The notes under the pieces: generated by a model
Told to the model about the DNA's origin: nothing
The model's input: the letters and a program-made list of their open reading frames with translations, nothing else
Database searches by the model: none
Position numbers and translations under genes: made by a program
Assembly: GCA_001725155.1 (NCBI GenBank)
Contig: MEFP01000016.1
Coordinates: forward strand, 19,868-83,867
Source: Lysobacteraceae bacterium SCN 69-320
GTDB taxonomy: Bacteria > Pseudomonadota > Gammaproteobacteria > Xanthomonadales > Rhodanobacteraceae
Direction of reading: 5' to 3'
DNA: 64,000 bases
Shown here: positions 11,254-20,187 of the stretch, piece after piece
Numbering within the stretch: position 1 is the first letter of the stretch
How the letters are laid out: each line of letters begins with the position of its first letter

Positions 11254-12756
11254 ATGCAGCTGATCGAACAACTCACCGTACTGCGCACGGCCGGTGGCGC
11301 CGCGCGTACCCGCGGCCTCGACGACGCGACCCTGCAGCGCTTCGCCGCGACGTCGCCCGAACTCGTCGATGCCGTCGCCCAGGCGCATGCGCGCTTCCTC
11401 GAACTCAAGGCCGCCCTGCCGCAGCTGATCGCGCTCGACGAAGCCGAGCAGATGCGCACGATCCAGGCCGACTTCGTCAATTTCTACGCCGACGACGCGG
11501 TCAACCCCTACGTGGCGCTGGCCGCCTGCGGCCCCTGGGTCGTCACGCTCAAGGGCGCCGTGCTGCACGACTCCGGCGGCTACGGCATGCTCGGCTTCGG
11601 CCACGCGCCGCCGGCGGTGCTCGAAGCCATGAGCCGTCCGCAGGTCATGGCCAACGTCATGACGCCGAACGTCTCGCAGTACAAGCTCGCCCAGGCGCTC
11701 AAGGCCGCGATCGGCACGGTGCGCGGCGGCTGTCCGTATACCCGCTTCCTGTGCCTGAACTCGGGCTCGGAATCGGTTTCGCTGGCCTGCCGCATCGCCG
11801 ACGTCAACGCCAAGCTCATGACCGACGCCGGCGGCCGCCATGCGGGCCGCACGATCAAGCGTCTGGCGGTCAAGGGCGCGTTCCACGGCCGCACCGAGCG
11901 CCCGGCCGTCTATTCCGATTCCAGCCGCAAGACCTACCAGCAGCACCTCGCCAGCTTCCGCGACGAGTCCAGCCTGCTGACGGTCGATCCCTACGACGTC
12001 GCCCAGCTGCGCCAGGTCTTCGCCGACGCCGACAAGAACGGCTGGTTCATCGAAGCCATGTTCCTCGAGCCGGTCATGGGCGAAGGCGACCCGGGCCGCT
12101 CGGTCACGCCGGAGTTCTACGCCGCCGCGCGCGAGCTGACCGAGAAGCACGGCGCGCTGTTCCTCGTCGATTCCATCCAGGCCGGCCTGCGCGCCCACGG
12201 CGTGCTGTCGATCATCGACTACCCGGGTTTCGAGCAGCTGCCGCCGCCGGATCTGGAAACCTTCTCCAAGGCGCTGAACGCGGGCCAGTATCCGCTGTCG
12301 GTGCTGGCGGTCGGCGAACGCGCCGCGCAGCTGTACAAGAAGGGCATCTACGGCAACACCATGACGACGAACCCGCGCGCGATGGATGTGGCCGTCGCGG
12401 TGCTCGGCATGCTGACGCCGGCCGTGAAGAACAACATCCGCGAGCGCGGTGCGCAGTTCGTGCGCAAGCTCGAAGCGCTGAAGGCCGAACTGCCGGGCTA
12501 CATCACCAAGGTGCAGGGCACGGGCCTGCTGTTCTCCTGCGAGCTCAGCGCCGAGTTCAAGTGCTATGGCGCGAACAGCACCGAGGAGTACATGCGCGAG
12601 CACGGCTACGGCGTCATCCACGGTGGCACCAACTCGCTGCGCTTCACGCCGCATTTCAACATCACCGAAGCCGAGGCCGACCTCGTCGTCGACGGCGTGC
12701 GCCAGGCCCTGCTGCACGGCCCGCGCAAGAGCGCCGACGCGAAAGCCGCGGCCTGA
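11254..12756 (+). CDS. Class III (PLP-dependent) aminotransferase, substrate unknown
   Basis: GSESVSLACRIA, AFHGRT, LVDSIQAGLRAHG, FSKALNAGQYPLSV (candidate PLP lysine), TNSLRFTPHFN. Confidence 0.85.
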   Translation: MQLIEQLTVLRTAGGAARTRGLDDATLQRFAATSPELVDAVAQAHARFLELKAALPQLIALDEAEQMRTIQADFVNFYADDAVNPYVALAACGPWVVTLKGAVLHDSGGYGMLGFGHAPPAVLEAMSRPQVMANVMTPNVSQYKLAQALKAAIGTVRGGCPYTRFLCLNSGSESVSLACRIADVNAKLMTDAGGRHAGRTIKRLAVKGAFHGRTERPAVYSDSSRKTYQQHLASFRDESSLLTVDPYDVAQLRQVFADADKNGWFIEAMFLEPVMGEGDPGRSVTPEFYAAARELTEKHGALFLVDSIQAGLRAHGVLSIIDYPGFEQLPPPDLETFSKALNAGQYPLSVLAVGERAAQLYKKGIYGNTMTTNPRAMDVAVAVLGMLTPAVKNNIRERGAQFVRKLEALKAELPGYITKVQGTGLLFSCELSAEFKCYGANSTEEYMREHGYGVIHGGTNSLRFTPHFNITEAEADLVVDGVRQALLHGPRKSADAKAAA

Positions 12757-13019
12757 TCCGCCGTTCCGGACAACGCCCGCCCGGCGCAGCCGCTCGCGCC
12801 ACGGCCACAGGAAGTGGCCAGCTGCTCCGGGCAGGCGTCCTTTGTCCGGCCGATTCCGGTGCCGATGCAAGCCGCTGCATGAGCGGCTTGCGGCCCGCCG
12901 CGTGAATACCTGATCCGCCGCAGCGCCGCGAGCGACCGCCACAGGCGCGCCGCCGCAGCGCGCAGCCCCTTCGACGACCGCCTCGGCTATGCTCGGCGCC
13001 TCCCACGAGCCCGCCCGTC

Positions 13020-13865
13020 ATGAGCCTGCGCAAGAAACTCGCCGAGTTCGGTTTCGAATCCAACGACGACTACGACTACGCGCTGCGCTGCCTGTTCGAG
13101 GCGCATCTGCCGCATCTGCGCTGCCTCAACATCGTCGGCAACGCCGGCCGGCGCAAGACGGCGCTGGCCAATGCCCTGGGACATGCGCTGGACTATCCGC
13201 ACCTGCTCTACCACGACTTCACGAGCGCCGAGCCGCCGCCGGCGCCCATCGTGCTCAGCGAGGACGCGACGACCGCCGGCGCGCTCGAAGCACCGCTGAC
13301 GGCCTTCGAGCGCAGCATCAGCGAAGCCTGCGCCTATTCCGAAGGCGAACGCACCCTGCTCATCCTCGATCAGCTGCAGGCTGCCGACTTCCACGACCAT
13401 ATCCGTCTTTACCAGTTCGTGCAGACGCGCGAGTGGACGTCGGCGCAGGGTACGGTCGTGGCCAATCCGCAGCATCTGCTGCTGGTGCTGATCTCCGAGG
13501 AGCCGCTGTATCACTCGCTGGCCAAGGTCAGCTTCCGCGTATATGCCGACGCCAGCCGCGGCTATCTCGAATACCGTCCCGAAGACTTCGGTCTCGACCG
13601 CAGCGCCGCCGCATTCATGGCCGCGCTCGGCGCCGTGTTCGATGCCGTGGGCTGCAGCCCGACCACGAGCGAATACACGCGCATCCTCGCCGACATCCAT
13701 CAGCGCGTGCGCACCGAGGAACAATTGCGCCAGTCGCTGTTCGGCTGGATGGAAAACCTCGACCGCGCCGCGCTGCACGCCACGCCGCTGCAGCCGCTGA
13801 TCGCTGCGGCCGCTCATGCCATCAATCGCTATCTCGGCATCGAGGAAATCGAGATCGGCAGCTGA
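13020..13865 (+). CDS. ATPase-like hypothetical protein with degenerate Walker motifs
   Basis: CLNIVGNAGRRKTALANAL P-loop-like and RTLLILDQLQ Walker B-like segments. Confidence 0.7.
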   Translation: MSLRKKLAEFGFESNDDYDYALRCLFEAHLPHLRCLNIVGNAGRRKTALANALGHALDYPHLLYHDFTSAEPPPAPIVLSEDATTAGALEAPLTAFERSISEACAYSEGERTLLILDQLQAADFHDHIRLYQFVQTREWTSAQGTVVANPQHLLLVLISEEPLYHSLAKVSFRVYADASRGYLEYRPEDFGLDRSAAAFMAALGAVFDAVGCSPTTSEYTRILADIHQRVRTEEQLRQSLFGWMENLDRAALHATPLQPLIAAAAHAINRYLGIEEIEIGS

Positions 13866-14859
13866 CGATCGCGCGTCGACGACGGCGTCCGCCGAGCGGT
13901 GCCGTCGATCGTCAGTGCAACGGCAGGCCGGCACCCGGGAGTGCGGCGCGTCCGCCTGACCCGCGGATATTGGCTGTTGTACAAACAACGCGGCTTTGTA
14001 CATACAAATTCAGCGACAAGCATTTCGTACGCCGATACGCGTGCAAGGCACGTCGCTACCCGACCGCATTCCGCGCCGTTTCGTTGCCGGCGACGAGCCT
14101 GAAGCACTGCCCTCCACTGCCGCCGACCAACTGGCCATCTGTCGGCGCGGCAATTCGGCAATGCGGCGGCCGGCCGGCGTAAGCCGGCCGACCCGTACGC
14201 ACGCACCACAGGGACGCACACGACGACGCGCGTGCGTACAAATCGCGCCAGCACGGTCCGAACCGCCGTGGCGCCGCGTCGAACAAGAGCACTGGGCAAT
14301 TCGCTGATGTACATGGCGCGGCGGCCGGGCGCCGGACGAGCGCCGGACACCCCGGAGCGGTACGTCTATTTTATATTTTTATATTTATTATCATTTCTGC
14401 GCAGTGCCACCATAGCGCCACTCCAACTGTAGAGATCGAGCACAACAGATTTTCCGAGTTTTACGCTTTGCGGGATTACCGCATTAACAGCCAGGCGAAT
14501 TTGTGCCGAATGCGTCCCGCAGCGGTGTTTTCTGTTGACACGAAATTTTGCGCGCCCCATCGTTTTTCCCGAATGACACTTTTGTCCAGCGTATCGATTC
14601 CACCCAAACGCCGCACAGGAGGAGTTAACGGACTAACGAACACTCGCGCGACGGCGCGTACCGCTTGTCGGTCGCGAAGGTCGGCGTCAGGCGCCCCCGC
14701 AATACCCCCCTGCGCTCCGCCTGCGCCCCTTCGCGCCCGACGTCATCGGTGCCGCAGATCACGCGATCACCACTGCCGGCTTGTCGCTCACGGACGCTCA
14801 GGGACGACCGTGCGGCACTACCGGATTGCCACGCACGATTCCCGCAGGGAGAGATTTCT

Positions 14860-15975
14860 ATGCAATGCATCCGCTCCACGCTGCGCCGCTGGCTCAGCAC
14901 ATCCGCGTTCGCCGTGACCTTGCTGTTCGCCGGCGGTGTCCGGGCCGAAACTCCGGTTCCGGAAACGCCGGAACCCGTCGCACCGATCGACGACTCGCTC
15001 AGTGCGGTCGGCCAGTACTATCCGATCCTCTGCAATACCTGTGCGTCGACGAGCGACTACGTCAACAAGGCCGTCACGCAATATCCGCGCGTCCGCGAGA
15101 GCGTCGCCTTCGTCTACAACCTCACGAACGGGCAGATCCGCAGCATTGCGCTGGACTGGAATGCCGAGCTCGGATTCCAGGCGGCTGGCTACGAAATTCC
15201 GACCGAACAGCGCCTGGTCGACTACGTGCGCACGGTCAGCGATCTCTACCGTCGCAACGGCAACAGCCTGAGCTTCAGTGCGGTGGTCCGCGCCGACGGT
15301 TCGGTCTATCTGACGTTCGCGTCGGGCGGAACGGTCGAACTGCGCGCCGGCAGCCCGCGCACGATTCCGAGCGCGATGGAGGCGCCGGGCCCGGTGCTCG
15401 ACGAGGTCGTGCCGGGAAGAGGCAGCCCGATCGACCTGCGCGGCTACCGCTTCGGCCCCTACTTCAACAACATCTATCCGAACTTCCCGGCCACGAGCTA
15501 TGACCTCGCGTTCGGCCAGCCCGGCAGCATCGACGCGTTCGTCTACGACTATTTCTCGACCCTGGGCCAGAATCCCGGCTTCGTGTTCGACCCCACGTCC
15601 ATGGCGCACGTCAACGGCGCCTACCGGCTGACCGAGCAACTGACCGGCCAGGTCACCCTGTTCGTGCCGATGAAGGACGGCGGCTACGCCAAGGTGCGCT
15701 ATGAAATGTCGAGCGGTGACGTGACCCTGCGTCAGGTCGTCGATCCCAGCGGCGTGGTCCTGCCGAACGGCAACGGCGATGCGCAGCAGTTCTATTCCAC
15801 GCGCAACTGGTTCCTCGGCGCCAACGCCGGCAACGCCGTTCAGTCGTTCGAGGACTGGGCAACCCGCAACGGCATCAGCGTGGTCGTGCTGAACGCCGGC
15901 TGGGGCAGCGGGGGACGCGTGACCTGCATCAGCCGCAGCGTCACCGAAGTCACCTGCACGATACAGCCGAACTGA
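14860..15975 (+). CDS. Secreted hypothetical protein
   Basis: Signal peptide MQCIRSTLRRWLSTSAFAVTLLFAGGVRAE; no domain recognised. Confidence 0.7.
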   Translation: MQCIRSTLRRWLSTSAFAVTLLFAGGVRAETPVPETPEPVAPIDDSLSAVGQYYPILCNTCASTSDYVNKAVTQYPRVRESVAFVYNLTNGQIRSIALDWNAELGFQAAGYEIPTEQRLVDYVRTVSDLYRRNGNSLSFSAVVRADGSVYLTFASGGTVELRAGSPRTIPSAMEAPGPVLDEVVPGRGSPIDLRGYRFGPYFNNIYPNFPATSYDLAFGQPGSIDAFVYDYFSTLGQNPGFVFDPTSMAHVNGAYRLTEQLTGQVTLFVPMKDGGYAKVRYEMSSGDVTLRQVVDPSGVVLPNGNGDAQQFYSTRNWFLGANAGNAVQSFEDWATRNGISVVVLNAGWGSGGRVTCISRSVTEVTCTIQPN

Positions 15976-16093
15976 AGGCGCGCCGCGCGGGCACGGACCT
16001 CGCGTCCGCCCCGCGCGGCGTGCGCCGGGCGTGCTGCACGGATCCGGTGGGGCGCTGCTACCATCGCGCCACCGTCGTCCTCCGGATACCGCC

Positions 16094-16906
16094 GTGCCCG
16101 CACGCCTCGCCCCCGACCAGTCCCGCGGCCATCTGATCGCCATCGGCGTCTTCGCCGGTCTCGACAGCGAGCAACGCCTGATCCGCCGACTTCTTTCCAT
16201 CTGCACACAACGATCACAAGTATCTTTTCTCGTTGCCGGCGAGCTCGACATGCGCGCACTGGACGAGATCGAGAACGGCCTGCTCGCCCTCGGCGCCGGC
16301 GGCGTGCGCCGCGTCCATCTGGCCTCCCGCGCCGATGCCGAACGCCCGGAAACGCTCGGAGCGATCGAACATGCCGATCTCATCGTGCTCGCGACGATCC
16401 ATCCGCTGAAGCTGACCACCTTGATCGGCGGCACGAGCCTGGCCAAGCTGCTGCGCCGCCGCAACGCCGACGGCACGCCGATCGCCGGACTCGGCGCCGG
16501 CGCCGCGGCACTGACCGAGCACATGCTGGCCTCCTCCGGCGAAGCCGGCGCAACCCCGCGCATGGGCGCGATCACGCTGGCGCCGGGGCTGGGCCTGACC
16601 AACCGGGTCGTCATCGACCAGGGCGGCGCCGCGAGCGACCGTATCGGACGCCTGCTCGGCGCGCTCGCGCTGAACCCGTTCGCGCTGGGCCTGGGCCTCG
16701 ATGCGGACACGGCCGCCTTCATCGGACCGGACAACGTGCTCGAAGTCGTCGGCCATGGCGGCGTGACCCTCGTCGATCCCAGCGACGTCGGCCCGACCAA
16801 CATCACCGAAGCCGGTCCGCAGGCACCGATCTCCATCACCAACCTGCATCTCCACGCGCTCGTGCACGGCACGCGCTACGACCTGGACTTCCGCCGGCCG
16901 CTGTAG
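16094..16906 (+). CDS. Cyanophycinase-fold (peptidase S51-like) protein, probably catalytically inactive
   Basis: Colinear with CphB: IAGLGAGAAALTEHM, VVIDQGGAASDRIGRLL, LGLGLDADTAAF, GVTLVDPSDVGPTNITEA, ISITNLHLHALVHGTRYDL; GTG start assumed. Confidence 0.8.
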   Translation: MPARLAPDQSRGHLIAIGVFAGLDSEQRLIRRLLSICTQRSQVSFLVAGELDMRALDEIENGLLALGAGGVRRVHLASRADAERPETLGAIEHADLIVLATIHPLKLTTLIGGTSLAKLLRRRNADGTPIAGLGAGAAALTEHMLASSGEAGATPRMGAITLAPGLGLTNRVVIDQGGAASDRIGRLLGALALNPFALGLGLDADTAAFIGPDNVLEVVGHGGVTLVDPSDVGPTNITEAGPQAPISITNLHLHALVHGTRYDLDFRRPL

Positions 16907-17023
16907 GCGACGACCGGCGCACTGCCGACGCGGTCCGGGAGACACGAGCGGAGTGCCGGCACTTGCCGGCGCAACGCCGATCTGCGATCGCTATGCGATC
17001 ACCATTGCCGAATACTCAAGCCG

Positions 17024-17515
17024 ATGCTGTCCACCGACTATTCCATTCGTCCCGCGACCACCACCGACAACGCCGCGATCGCTGCGATCATCCGCGAGGT
17101 CATGCCGGAGTTCGGTGCCGGCGGCCCCGGCTTCGCGATCCACGACGCGGAAGTGGACAGCATGGCCGAAGCCTATGCGATCCCGCGCGCCGCCTATTTC
17201 GTGGTCGAGGCGGACGGACAGGTGCTCGGCGGCGGCGGCGTCGCTGCGCTGGCCGGCGGCGAGGCCGACGTCTGCGAGCTGCGCAAGATGTATTTCCTGC
17301 CCGCGCTGCGCGGCCGCGGCGCAGGCCGCGCGCTGATCGAGCATTGCCTGGCCGCCGCGCGCGCCTTCGGCTATCGCCGCTGCTATCTGGAAACCCTGAG
17401 CGGCATGGATGCGGCGCAGGCGCTGTACCTGAGGACCGGCTTCCGCCGCATCGACGGCCCGATGGGCGGCACCGGCCATTTCAGCTGCGACAAGTTCTAT
17501 CTGATCGACCTCTGA
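17024..17515 (+). CDS. GNAT family N-acetyltransferase
   Basis: CELRKMYFLPALRGRGAGRALIEHCLAAAR acetyl-CoA motif. Confidence 0.9.
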   Translation: MLSTDYSIRPATTTDNAAIAAIIREVMPEFGAGGPGFAIHDAEVDSMAEAYAIPRAAYFVVEADGQVLGGGGVAALAGGEADVCELRKMYFLPALRGRGAGRALIEHCLAAARAFGYRRCYLETLSGMDAAQALYLRTGFRRIDGPMGGTGHFSCDKFYLIDL

Positions 17516-17764
17516 GCACGCACGGCGCTGCGACGCGCGGGCCCGCCACGACGCGCCGCAGTCTGCCGCCCGGCCGCCGGGATTCGCGCCGCCAGGGCTC
17601 GTCCCGGAAGTCTGCCGCTCAAGCCGCCGCAGGTATCCGGCCGGCGCAACGCCCCTGCGCCGCGCCGGCAGCCCGTCAAACACCGCCGGCTTACGCGCTA
17701 TTCCGCGCTTCCTTACAATGACGCCTTTGCGCCGCTCGCGCGCCCCTCGTCCGGAGTCGTCTGC

Positions 17765-18532
17765 ATGGAACTGAATCAGGTCAAGGCCGTCATCACCGGC
17801 GGCGTTTCGGGACTGGGCCTCGCGGTCGCCCGGCATATCGTCGCCGCCGGCGGCGCCGTCGCGCTGCTGGACGTCAACGACGACAAGGGCGCTGCCGCAG
17901 TCGCCGAACTCGGCACCAAGGCACACTACTTCCGCACCGACGTGACCAGCGAGGAAGCCGTCGTCGCCAATCTCAAGGCCGCCAGCGAAGCGCTGGGCGG
18001 GCTCAACGCGGCAATCAGCTGCGCCGGCATCCTCGGCGCCGGCCGCGTGCTCGGCAAGGAAGCGCCGATGCCGCTGAAAACGTTCGCGACCACGGTCATG
18101 GTCAACCTCGTGGGTTCGTTCAACGTCGCCAAGGGCGCGGCCGATCTCATGCAGCACAACGCGCCGGGCGAGGACGGCGAGCGCGGCGTCATCGTCAATA
18201 CCGCGTCGATTGCCGCCTTCGAAGGCCAGATCGGCCAGGCCGCCTACTCCGCTTCCAAGGGCGGCGTCGTCGCCATGACCCTGCCGATGGCGCGCGAGTT
18301 CGCCCGCATCGGCGTACGGGTGATGACCGTCGCGCCGGGCGTGTTCCATACGCCGATGGTCGAGGGCATGCCGGAAAACGTATATCAGTCGCTTTGTGCA
18401 CAGGTTCCGTATCCGTCGCGCCTGGGCAAGCCCGAGGAATTCGCCGCGACGGTCGCCTTCATCCTGCAGAACCGCTACCTCAACGGCGAGACGATCCGCG
18501 TCGACGGCGCGATCCGTCTGCAACCGAAGTAA
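17765..18532 (+). CDS. Short-chain dehydrogenase/3-hydroxyacyl-CoA dehydrogenase (HSD10-like)
   Basis: TGGVSGLGLAVARHIVAAGG, SCAGIL, NTASIAAFEGQIGQAAYSASKGG, LNGETIRVDGAIR. Confidence 0.93.
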   Translation: MELNQVKAVITGGVSGLGLAVARHIVAAGGAVALLDVNDDKGAAAVAELGTKAHYFRTDVTSEEAVVANLKAASEALGGLNAAISCAGILGAGRVLGKEAPMPLKTFATTVMVNLVGSFNVAKGAADLMQHNAPGEDGERGVIVNTASIAAFEGQIGQAAYSASKGGVVAMTLPMAREFARIGVRVMTVAPGVFHTPMVEGMPENVYQSLCAQVPYPSRLGKPEEFAATVAFILQNRYLNGETIRVDGAIRLQPK

Positions 18533-18594
18533 GCAGGGCCGCGTTCGCCCCCGCCATCGCCATCGCCAAGTCCCGCCGCGCACCTGCACGGATT

Positions 18595-18625
18595 CGCCGA
18601 ACGCCTGCGCCGCCGGCGTTCGGCG
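18595..18625 (+). terminator. Stem-loop downstream of the SDR gene, 11-bp arms, no U-tract
   Basis: CGCCGAACGCC-TGCGCCGCC-GGCGTTCGGCG. Confidence 0.5.
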
Positions 18626-18688
18626 GCTTCTCGAATCGAGGCGCGGCCGCGGCGCGAAAACCGCATCATCCAGAGATCCCCTGATCCC

Positions 18689-19252
18689 ATGAAAGCCAGC
18701 GAAATCAAGAAAGGCAACGTCGTCGAGCACGACGGCAAGGTCTACCAGATCCGCGACATCGAACGCAGCTCGCCGCAGGGTCGCGGCGGCAACGTGACCT
18801 ATCGCTTCAGCATGTATACGGTACCCGGCGGGCAGAAGCTGGACCTCAGCCTGCGTGCCGAGGACGACCTGCGCGAAGTCGAGCTGTCACGCCGCCAGGC
18901 GACCTACTCCTACCGCGAAGGCGATACCTTCGTGTTCATGGACGCCGAGGACTACACCCAGTACATGCTCGATGCGAGCGCGCTCGGCGACGCCGCCGGC
19001 TTCGTCATCGACGGCATGGAAGCCTGTTATGTGCAGCTCATCGAGGACCAGCCCGTCGCCGTGCAGCTGCCGCCGACCGTGACCCTGACCGTCGTCGACA
19101 CGGCGCCGGAAATGAAGGGCGCGACCGCCACGAAGCGGCCCAAGCCGGCCAAGCTCGAAACCGGCATCGAAATCCTCGTGCCGGAATACGTCGTCAACGG
19201 CTCGCGCATTCTCGTGAGCACCGTGACCGGCGAGTACTCGGGCCGCGAATAA
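18689..19252 (+). CDS. efpL: Elongation factor P-like protein EfpL/YeiP
   Basis: EF-P three-domain architecture; [40 protein letters not shown] with tip-loop Arg, [25 protein letters not shown] end. Confidence 0.93.
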   Translation: MKASEIKKGNVVEHDGKVYQIRDIERSSPQGRGGNVTYRFSMYTVPGGQKLDLSLRAEDDLREVELSRRQATYSYREGDTFVFMDAEDYTQYMLDASALGDAAGFVIDGMEACYVQLIEDQPVAVQLPPTVTLTVVDTAPEMKGATATKRPKPAKLETGIEILVPEYVVNGSRILVSTVTGEYSGRE

Positions 19253-19453
19253 GCGATTGCGCTCGATGGCTGCCGTAGCGAGTTGCGGCAGCCGCCCGAT
19301 ACCGTCGTCCTGCGCGCGCAGCCCGGCGCGAGCGGATTACGGCAATCCGACCGACATCGGGCGCAGCAACGTCGTCATGCCGCGACGGCCGGCAACGCGG
19401 CAGCCGTTTTCCGGAAAATTCGCCGCCTCCCCGGCACGGGGCGAGACGCAATC

Positions 19454-20035
19454 TCAGGCCCGGGCGAGCCATTTGCGCGCCATGCGCTGCAGCGATTCGT
19501 CGTAGTCGGGCGAACCGACCATCGCGGCGATGTCGCGCCAGGCCAGCGCCAGCGATTCCTCGCTGACCGCGAATTGCTCGTCGCCGCAACATTGCACGAC
19601 ATAGCGCAGGTCGTAATGCCAGTGGCCCGGCACGCCGCCGTGATCGGGGATCCAGTGGCAGTCGAGATCGAACACGTCCGGCTCGATCGTGAGCTCGCGC
19701 AGCCCGGATTCCTCTTCGGCTTCGCGCAGCGCGACGGCGACCAGATCGACGTCGCCGTCCGCATGACCGCCGAGCTGCAGCCAGCGCTGCAGCTTGCGAT
19801 GATGAGTCAGCAATACGCGCCGACCGTCACCGCTGACCAGCCAGGCCGCGCCGGTCAGATGACCGATCGCGAGTTCGCGCTCGGCCGCGTCGGCATGGCG
19901 CTGCATGAAATCGCGGAACTGCGCGATGCTTGCCGCCTCGTCGACATGACGGATGGCATACGCATCAAGCTCGCGCAGCCAGTTTCGCTGCCAGGCCGTC
20001 AATTCAGGCGGAGTGGTGTCGCCGGTTTCGCTCAT
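19454..20035 (-). CDS. NUDIX hydrolase
   Basis: Nudix box GGHADGDVDLVAVALREAEEESGL. Confidence 0.93.
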   Translation of the reverse strand: MSETGDTTPPELTAWQRNWLRELDAYAIRHVDEAASIAQFRDFMQRHADAAERELAIGHLTGAAWLVSGDGRRVLLTHHRKLQRWLQLGGHADGDVDLVAVALREAEEESGLRELTIEPDVFDLDCHWIPDHGGVPGHWHYDLRYVVQCCGDEQFAVSEESLALAWRDIAAMVGSPDYDESLQRMARKWLARA

Positions 20036-20187
20036 CGGGGGCGCTTGCTGGCCTAGGGTGGGTCGCGTATTTTAGCGCGGTTTGTGTCGTGCCCCGTCTC
20101 GTGGCGCGAAAGCATGCCAGGCTTCGCAGGCAGACAGCTGCTGATGGCGCCGGGTCCCAGCAAGAAAAATATGTGGGAGGGGATGCA

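Noticed and set aside
11053-12942. 629-aa minus-strand ORF antisense to the class III aminotransferase
   Set aside because: No recognisable domain; the plus-strand frame carries the conserved aminotransferase motifs.
17516-17764. Riboswitch or ncRNA upstream of the SDR gene
   Set aside because: GC-rich with several short hairpins and a weak AGTCTGCCGC repeat, but no recognisable consensus or strong nested structure.
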